This document shows, piece after piece, positions 37,054 to 47,982 of a stretch of 55,239 nucleotides of DNA (position 1 is its first letter; each line of letters opens with the position of its first letter). The translations under genes and the position numbers were made by a program. The notes below the pieces were generated by a model. It was not told where the DNA came from, did not search any database, and worked only from the letters and a program-made list of their open reading frames with translations. The DNA is from Pseudomonadota bacterium. Lineage in GTDB: Bacteria > Pseudomonadota > Gammaproteobacteria > Steroidobacterales > Woeseiaceae. The stretch lies in contig JADFNG010000009.1 in NCBI GenBank assembly GCA_022563505.1, positions 1 to 55,239 on the forward strand, in the 5' to 3' direction.

Positions 37054-38570
37054 GTATGCCGGCAGAGATTCTACAATCTGACCTCACCCTGCAGCAGTTG
37101 CTGGCGGGATTTGTTGACGCGCCGCCGCTCCCCATTGCGGGAATTGCGGACGATAGTCGACAGTTGCAAGCGGGCGACGTTTTCCTGGCATGGCAGGGTG
37201 CCGCGGCGCATGGGCTGAAGTTTACTGCCGCCGCGATTGAAGCCGGAGCGACCGCCATTGTCTGGGATGCAGATACTGGTGACGCGTCTCTGGCGGTGGG
37301 AGATGCCGCTTTTTTCGCAGTAGAGGGTCTTGCCGGTCATCTGGGCGAAATTGCGAACCGGTGGTATGACCGGCCCTCAAGAGCCGTCAAGGTCATTGGC
37401 GTTACGGGGACCAACGGCAAGACAACCGTGGCATCGATGGTTGCTCAATGCCTGCAGAAACTCGGCAGCCCGTGTGCATATATCGGCACGCTCGGGTCCG
37501 GGTTCAACGGCGTGGTCAATGATCTGGGCATGACCACGCCACCGTGTCTGGAACTGCAACGGCAACTTGCAACGTTTCGTGATGCGGGCGCAAGCCATGT
37601 TGCCCTCGAGGTGTCATCGCATGCACTGGTTCAAGGCCGGGTTGACGGTGTGCAGTTTGATGCCGTTATTTTCACCAACCTGAGTCGCGATCACATCGAC
37701 TACCATGGCGACATGCGTGCCTATGGAGAGGCCAAAGCTCGCCTTTTCACTGCGTGCGAAGCGCGGCATCGAATCATCAACGTGGATAGCGAATTTGGTC
37801 AGGACCTGGCCGGGCGCTGTGGCAGCAATGTGGTCACGGTATCGACGCGGTTCGATCGAGTTGCCAATGGCCGGCCTTACGTATTCGTTCGTTCAGTGGT
37901 GACCACGCCAGTGGGTTCGCGTGTCACGATCAATAGCACCTGGGGTAACGGAGACATCGAGATATCACTGCCGGGTGACTTTAACGTCGCCAACGTAGTG
38001 GCTGTACTGGCATTGCTCCTGAGCTGGAACATATCTCTTGCCGATGCCTGCGAGGTTGTGGGTCAGGTCAAAGCGCCACCGGGGCGTATGCAGATGGTTG
38101 CTGAATCCGAGGTCGGCACCGTGCCCACTGTGTTTGTTGATTATGCCCATACGCCGGCCGCTCTTGAGGCCGCGCTGCGTGCATTGCGACCCCATACCAA
38201 GGCGAAAATCTGGTGCGTATTCGGGTGTGGTGGTGACCGTGACCGGGGGAAACGGCCACAAATGGGCAAAATTGCCAGCCGTCTGGCGGATCGGGTCATT
38301 GTCACCAATGACAATCCCCGCAGTGAGGCAGCTGAGCAAATAATGGCTGACATACTTGGCGGGATGGACAACAGTGCCCTGGCGATAGAGAACAGGGCTA
38401 CAGCGATCGCCCGCGCCATTCATGATGCGGAACCCGGCGACGTTATTTTCATCGCCGGCAAAGGGCATGAAGACTATCAGTTGATCGCTGATGAGCGACT
38501 CGATTTTTCTGATTACGAGGTGGTGCGAGCCAATATAAACAAGCGCTTGAAAGAGGTGGGTGATCCGTGA
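37050..38570 (+). CDS. murE: UDP-MurNAc-tripeptide synthetase, meso-diaminopimelate adding
   Basis: The 506-residue Mur ligase has the ATP loop GVTGTNGKTT (about residues 113-122) and the DNPR motif at residues 421-424 that recognises meso-DAP rather than lysine. It adds the third residue to UDP-MurNAc-L-Ala-D-Glu. It overlaps ftsI by 4 bp, and its stop abuts murF. Confidence 0.97.
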   Translation: MSMPAEILQSDLTLQQLLAGFVDAPPLPIAGIADDSRQLQAGDVFLAWQGAAAHGLKFTAAAIEAGATAIVWDADTGDASLAVGDAAFFAVEGLAGHLGEIANRWYDRPSRAVKVIGVTGTNGKTTVASMVAQCLQKLGSPCAYIGTLGSGFNGVVNDLGMTTPPCLELQRQLATFRDAGASHVALEVSSHALVQGRVDGVQFDAVIFTNLSRDHIDYHGDMRAYGEAKARLFTACEARHRIINVDSEFGQDLAGRCGSNVVTVSTRFDRVANGRPYVFVRSVVTTPVGSRVTINSTWGNGDIEISLPGDFNVANVVAVLALLLSWNISLADACEVVGQVKAPPGRMQMVAESEVGTVPTVFVDYAHTPAALEAALRALRPHTKAKIWCVFGCGGDRDRGKRPQMGKIASRLADRVIVTNDNPRSEAAEQIMADILGGMDNSALAIENRATAIARAIHDAEPGDVIFIAGKGHEDYQLIADERLDFSDYEVVRANINKRLKEVGDP

Positions 38571-39946
38571 TGGAGAGTACCCTGATGCAAGCGGCAAAGT
38601 CGATGCAGGGCGAGTTGCACGGCATCGACACCTTGTTTCGCGGTGTCAGCACAGATACGCGCACGTTGCGTGAGGGCGAGCTGTTTTTTGCGCTGCATGG
38701 GCCAAACTTTGATGGCCGGGAATTCGTTGTGGCAGCGGCAACGAAACAGGCGGTCGCTGCGGTTGTGAACAAGCCGGTTGATGCGGAAATAGCGAACATA
38801 ACCGTCGACGATACGCGTGTCGCGCTGGGCAAATTGGCGGCTTCATGGCGCAAGCAAATGCCTGCCAGGGTGATTGCAATTACGGGCAGCAATGGCAAGA
38901 CAACCGTTAAAGAGATGGTCGCTGGCTGCTTGTCCCTGGGCGCATCAACCCTGGCGACGCAGGGAAACCTCAACAACGATATCGGTTTGCCTCTCATGCT
39001 GCTGCGACTCGGTCGCGAGCACGAGTATGGAGTGTTCGAGCTCGGAGCAAACCACCCGAACGAGATTGCTTGCCTCGCAGCGATGGCACAGCCGCATGTG
39101 GTGCTGATCACCAATGCGGCGGCGGCACATCTGCAAGGTTTCGGCAGTATTGCCGGTGTCGCACGCGCCAAGGGTGAAATTCTGCAGAGTCAGCAGGCAC
39201 CCGAGTGCGCGATTTTGAATCGTGACGATGAGTATTACAATTTGTGGAAATCCATGGCCAAAGGCATGGCCATTCTCTCTTTTGGAATGAATCCGCAGGC
39301 GGACATGCAGGCAACTCAGATCAGGTCAACCAGCAATGGGTCTGCATTCACGCTGGTCTTGCCGGATACGACGCTGGAAATTTCTTTGCCGCTTGCCGGC
39401 ACGCATAACGTCTTAAACGCCTGCGCAGCAGCTGCGGCATCAACGGCGCTGGGTATATCACCGGCACAAATCAAAGAGGGTCTTGAAAAAGTCCAGCCGG
39501 TTTCCGGGCGGTTGCAAGCGATTGATGGTCTGCGTGGTATCCATCTGTTCGATGACAGCTACAACGCGAATCCGGCAAGCGTCATCGCCGCAGCTGAATT
39601 TATTGCAGCGAAACAGGGTGAATCCTGGTTGGTGCTTGGCGACATGGCGGAGCTTGGAGCGGATGCAGCGCTTTTGCATGAGTCTGTCGGGCAGGCTGTG
39701 CGTGAAGCTGGCATTAGTCGTCTCTTTACAACCGGCAAACAGTCCCGACGAACATCCGCAGCATTTGGAGAGAACGCCGAGTGGATCGAATCGGTTAGCG
39801 ATTTGGCTGAAGCATTGATTGCTGCGCTCAAATCGTCGTTGCCGGAACACGGTGCGATCAATGTCCTGGTCAAAGGGTCGCGGTCAATGCAAATGGAGCG
39901 TGTGGTCAGCGCACTGACGCGCGCATTCAAAGGGCAGGGGAAGTAG
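38570..39946 (+). CDS. murF: UDP-MurNAc-pentapeptide synthetase MurF
   Basis: The 458-residue Mur ligase adds D-Ala-D-Ala to the tripeptide precursor. Its ATP loop is [13 protein letters not shown], followed by LNNDIGLPL, which is typical of MurF. ATG at 38570 overlaps the murE stop (GTGATG); the GTG three bases earlier is an alternative. Domain order (N-terminal uridine-binding, central ATPase, C-terminal Rossmann) and length match E. coli MurF (452). Confidence 0.97.
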   Translation: MESTLMQAAKSMQGELHGIDTLFRGVSTDTRTLREGELFFALHGPNFDGREFVVAAATKQAVAAVVNKPVDAEIANITVDDTRVALGKLAASWRKQMPARVIAITGSNGKTTVKEMVAGCLSLGASTLATQGNLNNDIGLPLMLLRLGREHEYGVFELGANHPNEIACLAAMAQPHVVLITNAAAAHLQGFGSIAGVARAKGEILQSQQAPECAILNRDDEYYNLWKSMAKGMAILSFGMNPQADMQATQIRSTSNGSAFTLVLPDTTLEISLPLAGTHNVLNACAAAAASTALGISPAQIKEGLEKVQPVSGRLQAIDGLRGIHLFDDSYNANPASVIAAAEFIAAKQGESWLVLGDMAELGADAALLHESVGQAVREAGISRLFTTGKQSRRTSAAFGENAEWIESVSDLAEALIAALKSSLPEHGAINVLVKGSRSMQMERVVSALTRAFKGQGK

Positions 39947-39948
39947 CG

Positions 39949-41031
39949 ATGCTGCTCTATTTGACTAACTACCTTGCGCAATTTGAATCGGGTTTCGCGG
40001 TTTTCAATTACCTCACTTTGCGTGCAATCATGGGTGCCCTGACTGCACTGGTGATTTCATTTGTAATCGGCCCGAAAATGATCGCGAAGTTGAGTGTGAA
40101 TCAGGTTGGCCAACCTGTGCGCAGCAATGGCCCGGCGTCGCATTTACCGAAAGCCGGCACACCAACAATGGGTGGTGCGCTTATTCTGACGGCGATCGTT
40201 GTGAGCACCGTGTTGTGGGCCGACCTTGAGAATCGATTCATCTGGATCGTTTTGTTTGTCACGCTGGCATTCGGGGTCATCGGATATGTTGATGACTACA
40301 AGAAACTCATCTTGCAGGACCCTGCCGGCTTGTCAGCATGGAAGAAGCTGTTTTGGCAGTCTGTAGTCGCGTTAATCGCGGCCGTGTTGCTTTACCTGAT
40401 GGCGGTCGACGAGACCAGCACCTCGTTACTCATCCCCTATTTCAAGGATCTTTCTGTGCCCCTGGGAAAGCTGCAGATCATTGTGACTTTCTTTTTTATC
40501 GTTGGTTTCAGTAACGCCGTCAACTTAACGGATGGCCTTGACGGTCTGGCGATTATGCCAACAGTCCTTGTGGGTGGTGCACTCGGCCTGTTTGCTTACG
40601 TGACAGGAAACGTAAATTTTTCGGCCTATCTTGATATTCCGTACGTGGCCGGCACGGGCGAAATCTTGGTCTTTTGCGCGGCCCTTGGCGGCGCGGGGCT
40701 GGGTTTCCTCTGGTTTAACACTTACCCGGCACAGGTCTTCATGGGTGATATTGGTGCCCTGGCTCTGGGCGCTGCGCTTGGCGTGGTCGCCGTTATTGTG
40801 CGGCAGGAGATTGTTCTCGCCATCATGGGTGGCGTGTTTGTTGTCGAAACTCTCTCCGTAATTATTCAGGTCGTCTCTTTCAAATTAACCGGCAAGCGCG
40901 TTTTTCGCATGGCACCACTCCATCATCATTTTGAGCTAAAAGGCTGGGCGGAGCCCAAGGTGATTGTGCGTTTCTGGATCATCACCGTTATTTTGGTTCT
41001 GGTCGGTCTCGCGAGTCTGAAAATCCGATGA
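39949..41031 (+). CDS. mraY: Phospho-MurNAc-pentapeptide transferase MraY
   Basis: A 360-residue polytopic enzyme with ten predicted helices. The diagnostic segments are [18 protein letters not shown] (catalytic Asp pair), [13 protein letters not shown] and [12 protein letters not shown]. It transfers phospho-MurNAc-pentapeptide to undecaprenyl phosphate, making lipid I. It lies two bases after murF and overlaps murD by 4 bp. Same length as E. coli MraY. Confidence 0.98.
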   Translation: MLLYLTNYLAQFESGFAVFNYLTLRAIMGALTALVISFVIGPKMIAKLSVNQVGQPVRSNGPASHLPKAGTPTMGGALILTAIVVSTVLWADLENRFIWIVLFVTLAFGVIGYVDDYKKLILQDPAGLSAWKKLFWQSVVALIAAVLLYLMAVDETSTSLLIPYFKDLSVPLGKLQIIVTFFFIVGFSNAVNLTDGLDGLAIMPTVLVGGALGLFAYVTGNVNFSAYLDIPYVAGTGEILVFCAALGGAGLGFLWFNTYPAQVFMGDIGALALGAALGVVAVIVRQEIVLAIMGGVFVVETLSVIIQVVSFKLTGKRVFRMAPLHHHFELKGWAEPKVIVRFWIITVILVLVGLASLKIR

Positions 41032-42401
41032 GCGCTGCGCAGAGAAAAACGAAAGCAGGCAAAGCAGCAACCGCTACGACGCCGGTCGATCTGGTCTTTG
41101 GGGTGGGTAAGACCGGGTTATCGATCGCACGTTACCTGCGGCGCAAAGACATCAGCGCCATCTACGTTGACAGTCGCAGTGAACCACCGGGACTCGAGGA
41201 ACTGAAAGAAATTGATCCTGATGCGGCCATTGTTCTTGGCAAGCTGACCAGGAAATTACTCAAGGGCATCGAGCGAATTATCGTATCCCCGGGTATTCCG
41301 GATAGTGAGTCGTTGCTGGTGAAGGCCCGCAAGGCCGGTATCGAGATTGTGTCCGATATTGAATTGTTCGTTCAGGATACGAAGACGGATTTTGTTGCGA
41401 TCACGGGTTCCAATGGAAAAAGCACAGTGACAACCCTGGTTGCACTGATGTGCAAGTCGGCCGGCAGGAATGTGCTTGCCGGAGCCAATCTCGGTGAGCC
41501 AGCGCTCGATCTGCTCGATGAAGACAAGCCCGATATATTCGTGCTTGAATTGTCCAGCTTTCAATTGCAACGCACACAATATCTGCCAGCGAAAGTGTCG
41601 GTATTGCTGAATGTATCTCCCGATCACCTCGACTGGCATGCGAGTGAAGATGAGTATCGCGAAGCCAAGTACCGGGTTTTCACAGATGCGCAGGCAGCAG
41701 TTTTCAATCGCGACGACCCGGCGGCCGAAGAATGCATTGCGGAAGGTGTTCCGCGCATCAGTTTTGGGGTCGATGCACCGGCAGAGGGTCAATACGGCAT
41801 CGTCACTGAAAATGGCATCGATTATCTGGCACGCGGTGACAAACTCTTGCTTGCCAGTACGGAAATGGCGTTGATTGGTGTCCACAACCATGCAAATGCA
41901 CTGGCGGCACTGGCCACGGGCGAACTTATCGGTCTCGACATATCTGCCATGTTGCAGGTGCTATACGAGTTTCCCGGATTGCCGCATCGAATGCAGTTCG
42001 TGGCCCGTATTGGTGGCGTTGATTACATCAATGATTCGAAGGCAACCAATGTCGAAGCGGCAATTGCATCAGTCCGCTCTGTATCCGGGCAGGTGGTGCT
42101 GATTGCCGGCGGCCAGGGAAAGGGTGGAGACTTCGATCACTTAGCCCTGGCGATACGGGAAAAACTGTGTGCGGCTATTGTGATGGGTGAAGATGCCGAG
42201 CTTATCGCCAGGGCGCTGGGCTCATTGGTGCCGGTACATCGCGCTTCCACGTTATCCGAAGCAGTCATTGAGGCCAGCGCATTGGCCCGCAGCGGAGACA
42301 CTGTCTTGCTGGCGCCGGCTTGCGCGAGTTTCGATCAGTTCGATAACTTTATGCGGCGCGGTGAAAAGTTTTGCGCTTCGGTGCGGGAGTTGGCCGCATG
42401 A
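41028..42401 (+). CDS. murD: UDP-MurNAc-L-alanine:D-glutamate ligase MurD
   Basis: The 457-residue ligase adds D-glutamate. The ATP loop is [13 protein letters not shown]; an ELSSFQLQ segment and YINDSKATN are typical of MurD. The N-terminus carries a Lys/Ala/Thr-rich extension of about 18 residues before the first beta strand ([13 protein letters not shown]). It overlaps mraY and ftsW by 4 bp each. Confidence 0.97.
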   Translation: MSAAQRKTKAGKAATATTPVDLVFGVGKTGLSIARYLRRKDISAIYVDSRSEPPGLEELKEIDPDAAIVLGKLTRKLLKGIERIIVSPGIPDSESLLVKARKAGIEIVSDIELFVQDTKTDFVAITGSNGKSTVTTLVALMCKSAGRNVLAGANLGEPALDLLDEDKPDIFVLELSSFQLQRTQYLPAKVSVLLNVSPDHLDWHASEDEYREAKYRVFTDAQAAVFNRDDPAAEECIAEGVPRISFGVDAPAEGQYGIVTENGIDYLARGDKLLLASTEMALIGVHNHANALAALATGELIGLDISAMLQVLYEFPGLPHRMQFVARIGGVDYINDSKATNVEAAIASVRSVSGQVVLIAGGQGKGGDFDHLALAIREKLCAAIVMGEDAELIARALGSLVPVHRASTLSEAVIEASALARSGDTVLLAPACASFDQFDNFMRRGEKFCASVRELAA

Positions 42402-43588
42402 GCTTGCAGACCGTAACCATGCCCTTCCCGGCGAGACTGAAAACGCCCCTGCAGATTGATCCGGTCCTGTTCACCATCACAGTCGCGCTGTTACTGGGTG
42501 GATTCGTCATTCTTGCGTCCGCATCGATGTCGATTTCCGACAGCAGCTCTGGTAATCCCTTCCATTACGTGGAGCGCCAGTTTCTGGCAGCTTTAATCGG
42601 CATATGCGGAGCATTTGTCTGCATCCTCATACCGATGCAAGTTTGGCGAAACCTGGGCCCGTTGTTGTTGCTGGTTGGCTTCGCATTGCTGCTTGTCGTC
42701 CTGATTCCAGGCGTTGGTTACACGGTCAATGGCAGCACACGCTGGATGCGCATCGGGGTCATGAATCTGCAGGTATCTGAACCTGCCCGTTTGTGTATTC
42801 TCTTGTATATTGCGGGTTACCTGGTGCGGCACAACAAGTCGTTGCGGGACAGTTTCGTTGGCTTTTTTCGCCCAATGCTGCTGCTCGTCGCTGCCTCCGT
42901 CCTGTTGCTTGCGGAACCCGATTTTGGTGCCGCGATCGTCTTGCTCGCGACCGCATTGGCGATGTTGTTTGTTGCCGGCGCGAGACTCAGAGACTTTTTT
43001 ATCTTCTTCAGTGTGGCGGTCATTACGATGGCGATACTGGCGATCAGTTCACCGTATCGGTTGAAACGCCTGACCGGTTTTTTGGATCCCTGGTCCGACC
43101 CCTACAATTCGGGCTTTCAATTGACACAATCCCTGATCGCGATAGGGCGGGGCGAGTGGTTTGGCGTCGGTCTTGGCGACGGCGTACAAAAACTTTTTTA
43201 TCTTCCGGAAGCGCACACCGATTTCGTATTTGCCGTATTTGCGGAAGAGTTCGGCCTGCTGGGCTCGGTGACGTTAATCGCCCTGTTTCTTGCATTGCTC
43301 TGGCGAATATTTCGCCTCGCGATTCGGGCGGCGAAATCAGACCGCCTGTTTGAGGCATACATTGCTGTGGGCATAGGAACCTGGCTCGGACTGCAGGCAT
43401 TTATCAATCTCGGCGTGAACATGGGTCTCTTGCCGACCAAAGGGCTCACATTGCCGCTAATCAGCTATGGCCGGAGCAGCCTGATCATAACCATCATCAG
43501 CATCGGCATCCTGTTGCGGATCCATCACGAGTTGGTCGTGGATGCGCGGCCGACGAATCGCAAGTCGTCGAAACGGCGGCGCAAATGA
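42398..43588 (+). CDS. ftsW: Septal peptidoglycan glycosyltransferase FtsW (SEDS family)
   Basis: The 396-residue protein has ten predicted helices and SEDS blocks: NGSTRWMRIG, EPARLCILLYIAGYLVR, AEPDFGAAIVLLAT, TDFVFAVFAEEFGLLG and PLISYGRSSLI. It polymerises lipid II at the division site with FtsI. ATG at 42398 overlaps the murD stop; the open frame before it is murD antisense to nothing real and is left out. The C-terminus is basic (RKSSKRRRK). Confidence 0.97.
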   Translation: MSLQTVTMPFPARLKTPLQIDPVLFTITVALLLGGFVILASASMSISDSSSGNPFHYVERQFLAALIGICGAFVCILIPMQVWRNLGPLLLLVGFALLLVVLIPGVGYTVNGSTRWMRIGVMNLQVSEPARLCILLYIAGYLVRHNKSLRDSFVGFFRPMLLLVAASVLLLAEPDFGAAIVLLATALAMLFVAGARLRDFFIFFSVAVITMAILAISSPYRLKRLTGFLDPWSDPYNSGFQLTQSLIAIGRGEWFGVGLGDGVQKLFYLPEAHTDFVFAVFAEEFGLLGSVTLIALFLALLWRIFRLAIRAAKSDRLFEAYIAVGIGTWLGLQAFINLGVNMGLLPTKGLTLPLISYGRSSLIITIISIGILLRIHHELVVDARPTNRKSSKRRRK

Positions 43589-44673
43589 ACGGCGGCCCAA
43601 TTCTGGTTATGGCGGGCGGCACCGGTGGGCACGTTTACCCGGCGCTGGCTGTTGCGGAAGCGCTCAGGGCGCAGTCACGCGAAATTGTCTGGCTTGGAAC
43701 ACGCCGTGGCCTTGAGGCCCGCGTCGTTCCAGCCGCCGGCATACGCATCGAATGGGTGAGTATTCATGGTTTGCGTGGTAAGGGAAACATGGCACTGATT
43801 GCGGCGCCATTCAGGCTTTGCTACGCACTTTTCCAGTCGCTTCGCATCGTCGCCCGGCACCAACCCGCGGTGGTCCTCGGCATGGGCGGCTTCGTGAGCG
43901 GGCCCGGCGGCCTGGCGGCCTGGTTAATGCGGCGCCCGCTGATCATTCATGAGCAAAATGCAGTTTCAGGATTAACAAATCGTCTTCTGGCGCGTCTTGC
44001 CCGGGTTGTGCTGCAAGCCTTCCCGGGCAGTTTTTCTTCCCGCGTCGATGCGCAAGCGATTGGTAATCCAGTCCGTGCCGACATTGCCGCCATCGCGGAT
44101 CCAGAGACACGCTTGACGGATCGCCAGGGTCCAGTGCGCATACTGGTGCTGGGCGGTAGCCAGGGTGCGCTTGCGTTGAACAGGGTCTTGCCAGCAGCGC
44201 TCGCACGCCTGCACCGTGATATTCCCCTGGTCGTCCGACATCAGGCAGGCGAGCACAAGCTTGCCGAGGCAAAGGAGGCTTATCGTGAGTCCGGCGTAGA
44301 AGTCGAATTGCTGGCGTTCATCGAAGACATGGCAGGGGCATACAGCTGGGCCGATCTTGTTGTTTGCCGCGCGGGCGCATTGACCGTCGCCGAGATTGCG
44401 GCTGCCGGATTACCGGCCATCTTTATTCCTTTTCCCGCTGCTGTTGACGACCACCAGACGGCAAATGCGATGCCGATGGCGAAAGCCGGCGCCGCCACGA
44501 TCATCGACGAGAGTGTACTGAGCGCAGAGTCGCTTGCGGACACGCTTCGAGGCTGGCTCGGGAATCGCGAGCAGCTGCGAGAGCGTGCCGGCATTGCACG
44601 ATCCTTCGCGACGCCGAATGCGCTGGCCGACATTACAAACGCCTGTCTTGAGCTTGCGGGAGCGCGGCCGTGA
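43585..44673 (+). CDS. murG: UDP-GlcNAc:lipid I GlcNAc transferase MurG
   Basis: The 362-residue GT28 enzyme has the N-terminal MAGGTGGHVYPALAVA loop, GMGGFVSGPGGLAAW and the C-terminal GGSQGALALN plus CRAGALTVAEIAAAG donor-site segments. It makes lipid II on the cytoplasmic face. It overlaps ftsW by 4 bp and murC by 4 bp. Confidence 0.98.
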   Translation: MNGGPILVMAGGTGGHVYPALAVAEALRAQSREIVWLGTRRGLEARVVPAAGIRIEWVSIHGLRGKGNMALIAAPFRLCYALFQSLRIVARHQPAVVLGMGGFVSGPGGLAAWLMRRPLIIHEQNAVSGLTNRLLARLARVVLQAFPGSFSSRVDAQAIGNPVRADIAAIADPETRLTDRQGPVRILVLGGSQGALALNRVLPAALARLHRDIPLVVRHQAGEHKLAEAKEAYRESGVEVELLAFIEDMAGAYSWADLVVCRAGALTVAEIAAAGLPAIFIPFPAAVDDHQTANAMPMAKAGAATIIDESVLSAESLADTLRGWLGNREQLRERAGIARSFATPNALADITNACLELAGARP

Positions 44674-46094
44674 TTCAGCGAATGCGGCGAATTAATTGTG
44701 TGCATTTTGTCGGCATTGGCGGCTCCGGGATGTGCGGAATTGCCGAGGTGATGCTAAGTCTTGGTTACCAGGTGCAAGGGTCTGACCTCAAAAATAATGC
44801 ACAGGTTGAAAGACTGGGCGGACTTGGCGCAAAAATCTTTATCGGCCATGCCGAGGAAAATATTCTCGATGCCGATGCGATCGTCGTCTCCAGCGCCGTC
44901 GACGATTCGAATCCGGAAGTTGCGGCAGCCAGGGCCGCTCTGCTGCCGATCGTGCCGCGTGCCGAGATGCTTGCCGAGCTTATGCGTTTCCGATACTCGA
45001 TTGCGGTTGCCGGTACGCACGGAAAAACGACGGTGACGAGTCTTGTTGCCAGTGTGCTGGCGGAAGCCGGACTCGATCCAACTTTCGTCATTGGCGGTCG
45101 CCTGAAGAGCGCCGATGCGAATGCCCGTCTCGGCCTGGGCGACTACCTGGTTGCCGAGGCAGATGAGAGTGACGCATCCTTCACGCACCTCAAGCCGATG
45201 CTGGCGATCGTCACCAATATCGATGCCGAGCACATGTCAACTTACGATGGCGATATCGGCAAACTGCGGCAGGGTTTCATTGATTTCCTGCACAATCTGC
45301 CCTTTTACGGGCTTGCCATTCTTTGTTCGGATGATGCCGGTGTTAATGCGGTGCTCGGCCAGGTTGGGCGCTCGACCGTGACCTATGGTATTGAAAGCGG
45401 CGCCGATATTCGCGCTGAAAATATTCAATTCGCGGGAAATCTTACGACATTCGATGTGGTGCGTGCCGATCAGGAAGCACTGTTGCAAATCAAGCTGCAC
45501 CTGCCAGGCATGCATAACGTTCGCAATGCGCTTGCGGCGATTGCGGTTGCCGGCGAATTGCAAATTGGCGACCAGGCATTGATGAAGGCGCTGGAAACAT
45601 TTGCGGGCATTGATCGACGTTTTCAGCACTACGGCGATATTCAAACCGAAAATGGCCGCATCATGCTGGTTGATGATTACGGTCATCATCCAACCGAAAT
45701 TGCCGCTACGGTCGATGCAGCTCGAGGAGGCTGGCCCGGTCGCCGCATTGTGCTCGTGTTCCAGCCGCACCGTTACACCCGGACTCGAGATCTGCTGGAT
45801 GACTTCGCGAACGTGCTCTCGACGGTTGACGTTTTGATCCTGCTGGAAGTGTATGCCGCTGGTGAAGACGCGATCGCCGGGGCGGACGGACGAGGTATTG
45901 CGCGCGCCGTTCGTTCACGCGGTGGCGTCGAACCGGTGTTTGTTGAAGCGCTTGACGAACTGGCGCCCGTATTGACCGGCCTCGTCCGTGAGGGCGACTT
46001 GTTACTGACGATGGGTGCCGGCGATATCGGTGTCTGGGCGGCACGTTTGCCGGAGCTCCTTGCCAGCAAACCCAGACTTACGGTGCAGTCATGA
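44670..46094 (+). CDS. murC: UDP-N-acetylmuramate:L-alanine ligase MurC
   Basis: The 474-residue ligase begins with the Rossmann-like FVGIGGSGMCGIAEV and has the ATP loop VAGTHGKTTVTSL (about residues 113-125) and DDYGHHPTEIAATV. It adds the first residue, L-alanine, to UDP-MurNAc. The start is GTG at 44670, overlapping the murG stop. It overlaps murB by 4 bp. Confidence 0.97.
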   Translation: MIQRMRRINCVHFVGIGGSGMCGIAEVMLSLGYQVQGSDLKNNAQVERLGGLGAKIFIGHAEENILDADAIVVSSAVDDSNPEVAAARAALLPIVPRAEMLAELMRFRYSIAVAGTHGKTTVTSLVASVLAEAGLDPTFVIGGRLKSADANARLGLGDYLVAEADESDASFTHLKPMLAIVTNIDAEHMSTYDGDIGKLRQGFIDFLHNLPFYGLAILCSDDAGVNAVLGQVGRSTVTYGIESGADIRAENIQFAGNLTTFDVVRADQEALLQIKLHLPGMHNVRNALAAIAVAGELQIGDQALMKALETFAGIDRRFQHYGDIQTENGRIMLVDDYGHHPTEIAATVDAARGGWPGRRIVLVFQPHRYTRTRDLLDDFANVLSTVDVLILLEVYAAGEDAIAGADGRGIARAVRSRGGVEPVFVEALDELAPVLTGLVREGDLLLTMGAGDIGVWAARLPELLASKPRLTVQS

Positions 46095-46990
46095 TGGCGA
46101 CACAGCAGCATGATTCCTTGCGCGGTGAGTTGCGCTTCAACGAGCCCATGAGTCGTCACACGTCCTTGCGCGTCGGCGGACCGGCTGAGCAATTCTTTCG
46201 CCCTGTCGATCTCGACGATTTGTCATTGTTTCTGGGTGATCTGGAGCCGAATACGCCCGTGTTCTGGTTCGGTCTCGGCAGCAATCTTCTGGTTCGCGAT
46301 GCCGGCCTGCCGGGAGTGGTCATTGCTGCCTCAAGACTGTCACGTGACCTCGAGCGGATTGGCGATCACCTTGTACGAGCGGGTGCCAGCGTTACCTGCA
46401 CGCAGCTATCCCGGCAATGTATTCGCTGGGCGTTCGGGCCATCGGAGTTTTTTGCCGGTATTCCAGGCACCCTTGGCGGCGCACTCGCAATGAATGCCGG
46501 GGCCCACGGCAATGAAACCTGGGAACGAGTGTTGAGCGTGCGCACGATAGATCGTCATGGCGAGATCCGAGACCGCTTGCCAGCGGACTACGACATAGGA
46601 TATCGCAGCGTGGTTGGCCCGCCGAACGAGTGGTTCGTTGAAGCTACGCTGCAGTTCGATCCTGCCGTAAATGCCACCATGGATGCACAAAAGGCCATGC
46701 TCGAGCGTCGCAAGTCGACACAGCCACTGGGTTTGCCAAGCTGTGGCTCTGTGTTCCGTAATCCACCCGGTGGTCACGCGGCGCAATTGATTGAATCTGC
46801 CGGTCTGAAGGGTCATCGCATTGGTGGTGCAGAGGTGTCAAGCAAACATGCCAACTTCATAATCAATGTTAATAACGCAACAGCCTCTGACATTGAAAGC
46901 CTGATCACTTTTGTGCACGACACCGTGAAAGAGGCTCACGGGGTCGATCTGATCCATGAAGTTCGCATCGTTGGCGGGGCCGTGAAATGA
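46091..46990 (+). CDS. murB: UDP-N-acetylenolpyruvoylglucosamine reductase MurB
   Basis: A 299-residue FAD enzyme of the type IIa-length short class, with RHTSLRVGGPA, SNLLVRDAG, FFAGIPGTLGGALAMNAGAHG and the C-terminal SCGSVFRNPPGGHAAQLIE. It reduces the enolpyruvyl group to form UDP-MurNAc using NADPH. Two adjacent ATGs (46091 and 46094) are possible starts. In E. coli murB lies elsewhere; murC-murB-ddl in dcw is common in other proteobacteria. Confidence 0.96.
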   Translation: MMATQQHDSLRGELRFNEPMSRHTSLRVGGPAEQFFRPVDLDDLSLFLGDLEPNTPVFWFGLGSNLLVRDAGLPGVVIAASRLSRDLERIGDHLVRAGASVTCTQLSRQCIRWAFGPSEFFAGIPGTLGGALAMNAGAHGNETWERVLSVRTIDRHGEIRDRLPADYDIGYRSVVGPPNEWFVEATLQFDPAVNATMDAQKAMLERRKSTQPLGLPSCGSVFRNPPGGHAAQLIESAGLKGHRIGGAEVSSKHANFIINVNNATASDIESLITFVHDTVKEAHGVDLIHEVRIVGGAVK

Positions 46991-47982
46991 GTGCCTTGCA
47001 GACCACGTCGCGTGTTGAAATACACAACCCTGCCGATTTCGGTCGAGTCGCAGTCATGTCTGGCGGCATCTCCAGCGAGCGCGAGGTCTCATTGCGAAGC
47101 GGTATTGCCGTTCTCGAAGCGCTGCAGAAATGTGCTGTGGATGCCCACGCCTGGGATCCTGCCGAGAAAAGCCTGCAGGACTTTGCCCGCGCCGGGTTTG
47201 CTCGTGTCTGGATTGCGCTGCACGGGCCAGGTGGTGAAGACGGTGCCATTCAGGGTGCGCTGGAGTGGCTGGACACTCCGTATACCGGCAGTGGCGTGAT
47301 GGCATCGGCGCTTGCGATGGACAAGATTCGGAGCAAACACCTGTTCCGCGCGGCAGGCATCGCCACCCCGGATTACCGAGTGGTTCGTGACAAGGGTGAC
47401 GCAATGCTTGCGGCGGAAGATTTGGGTTTTCCCCTGGTGTTGAAACCGGCAGGCCAGGGATCCAGCATCGGCATGAGCAAAGTGTTTGCAGCGGGTGAAC
47501 TCGGTGAGGCGGTCGAACAGGCGCTCGGGTTTGATGGTCATGCGCTGGCGGAACGTTGCATTGTTGGTGAAGAGGTCACCGTTGCTGTTCTGCAGGGTGA
47601 AGCACTGCCGAGCATTCGTATCGAAACACCGCGTGTTTTTTTCGATTATCGTGCGAAATACGAAAGCGAGAATACAAAATACATTTGCCCGGGTGCGGAG
47701 GACAGCGAGCTTGAGGATCGCTACAGGGCCGTCGCGGTAAAAGCTTTCGATGAACTCGGCTGCACTGGCTGGGGTCGCGTCGACTTCATGAGAGGGAAGG
47801 GCGGCGAGCCACAGGTGCTTGAGGTCAACACCATACCGGGCATGACCAGTCATAGCCTTCTGCCGATCGCGGCGCAAGCGGCCGGCATCGATTTTTCCGA
47901 ACTCTGTTGGCGTGTCCTCGAGACGAGCATCAGCGCGACATGCAGCGATGGAATCAAGGGGGTTGCTGCCAATGGCGCGTAA
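46987..47982 (+). CDS. ddl: D-alanine:D-alanine ligase
   Basis: The 331-residue ATP-grasp enzyme has VMSGGISSEREVSLRSG at the N-terminus, LHGPGGEDGAIQGALEWL, KPAGQGSSIGMSKV and the C-terminal EVNTIPGMTSHSLLP. It makes the D-Ala-D-Ala dipeptide used by MurF. It overlaps murB by 4 bp and ftsQ by 11 bp. The N-terminus is about 20 residues longer than E. coli DdlB. Confidence 0.97.
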   Translation: MSALQTTSRVEIHNPADFGRVAVMSGGISSEREVSLRSGIAVLEALQKCAVDAHAWDPAEKSLQDFARAGFARVWIALHGPGGEDGAIQGALEWLDTPYTGSGVMASALAMDKIRSKHLFRAAGIATPDYRVVRDKGDAMLAAEDLGFPLVLKPAGQGSSIGMSKVFAAGELGEAVEQALGFDGHALAERCIVGEEVTVAVLQGEALPSIRIETPRVFFDYRAKYESENTKYICPGAEDSELEDRYRAVAVKAFDELGCTGWGRVDFMRGKGGEPQVLEVNTIPGMTSHSLLPIAAQAAGIDFSELCWRVLETSISATCSDGIKGVAANGA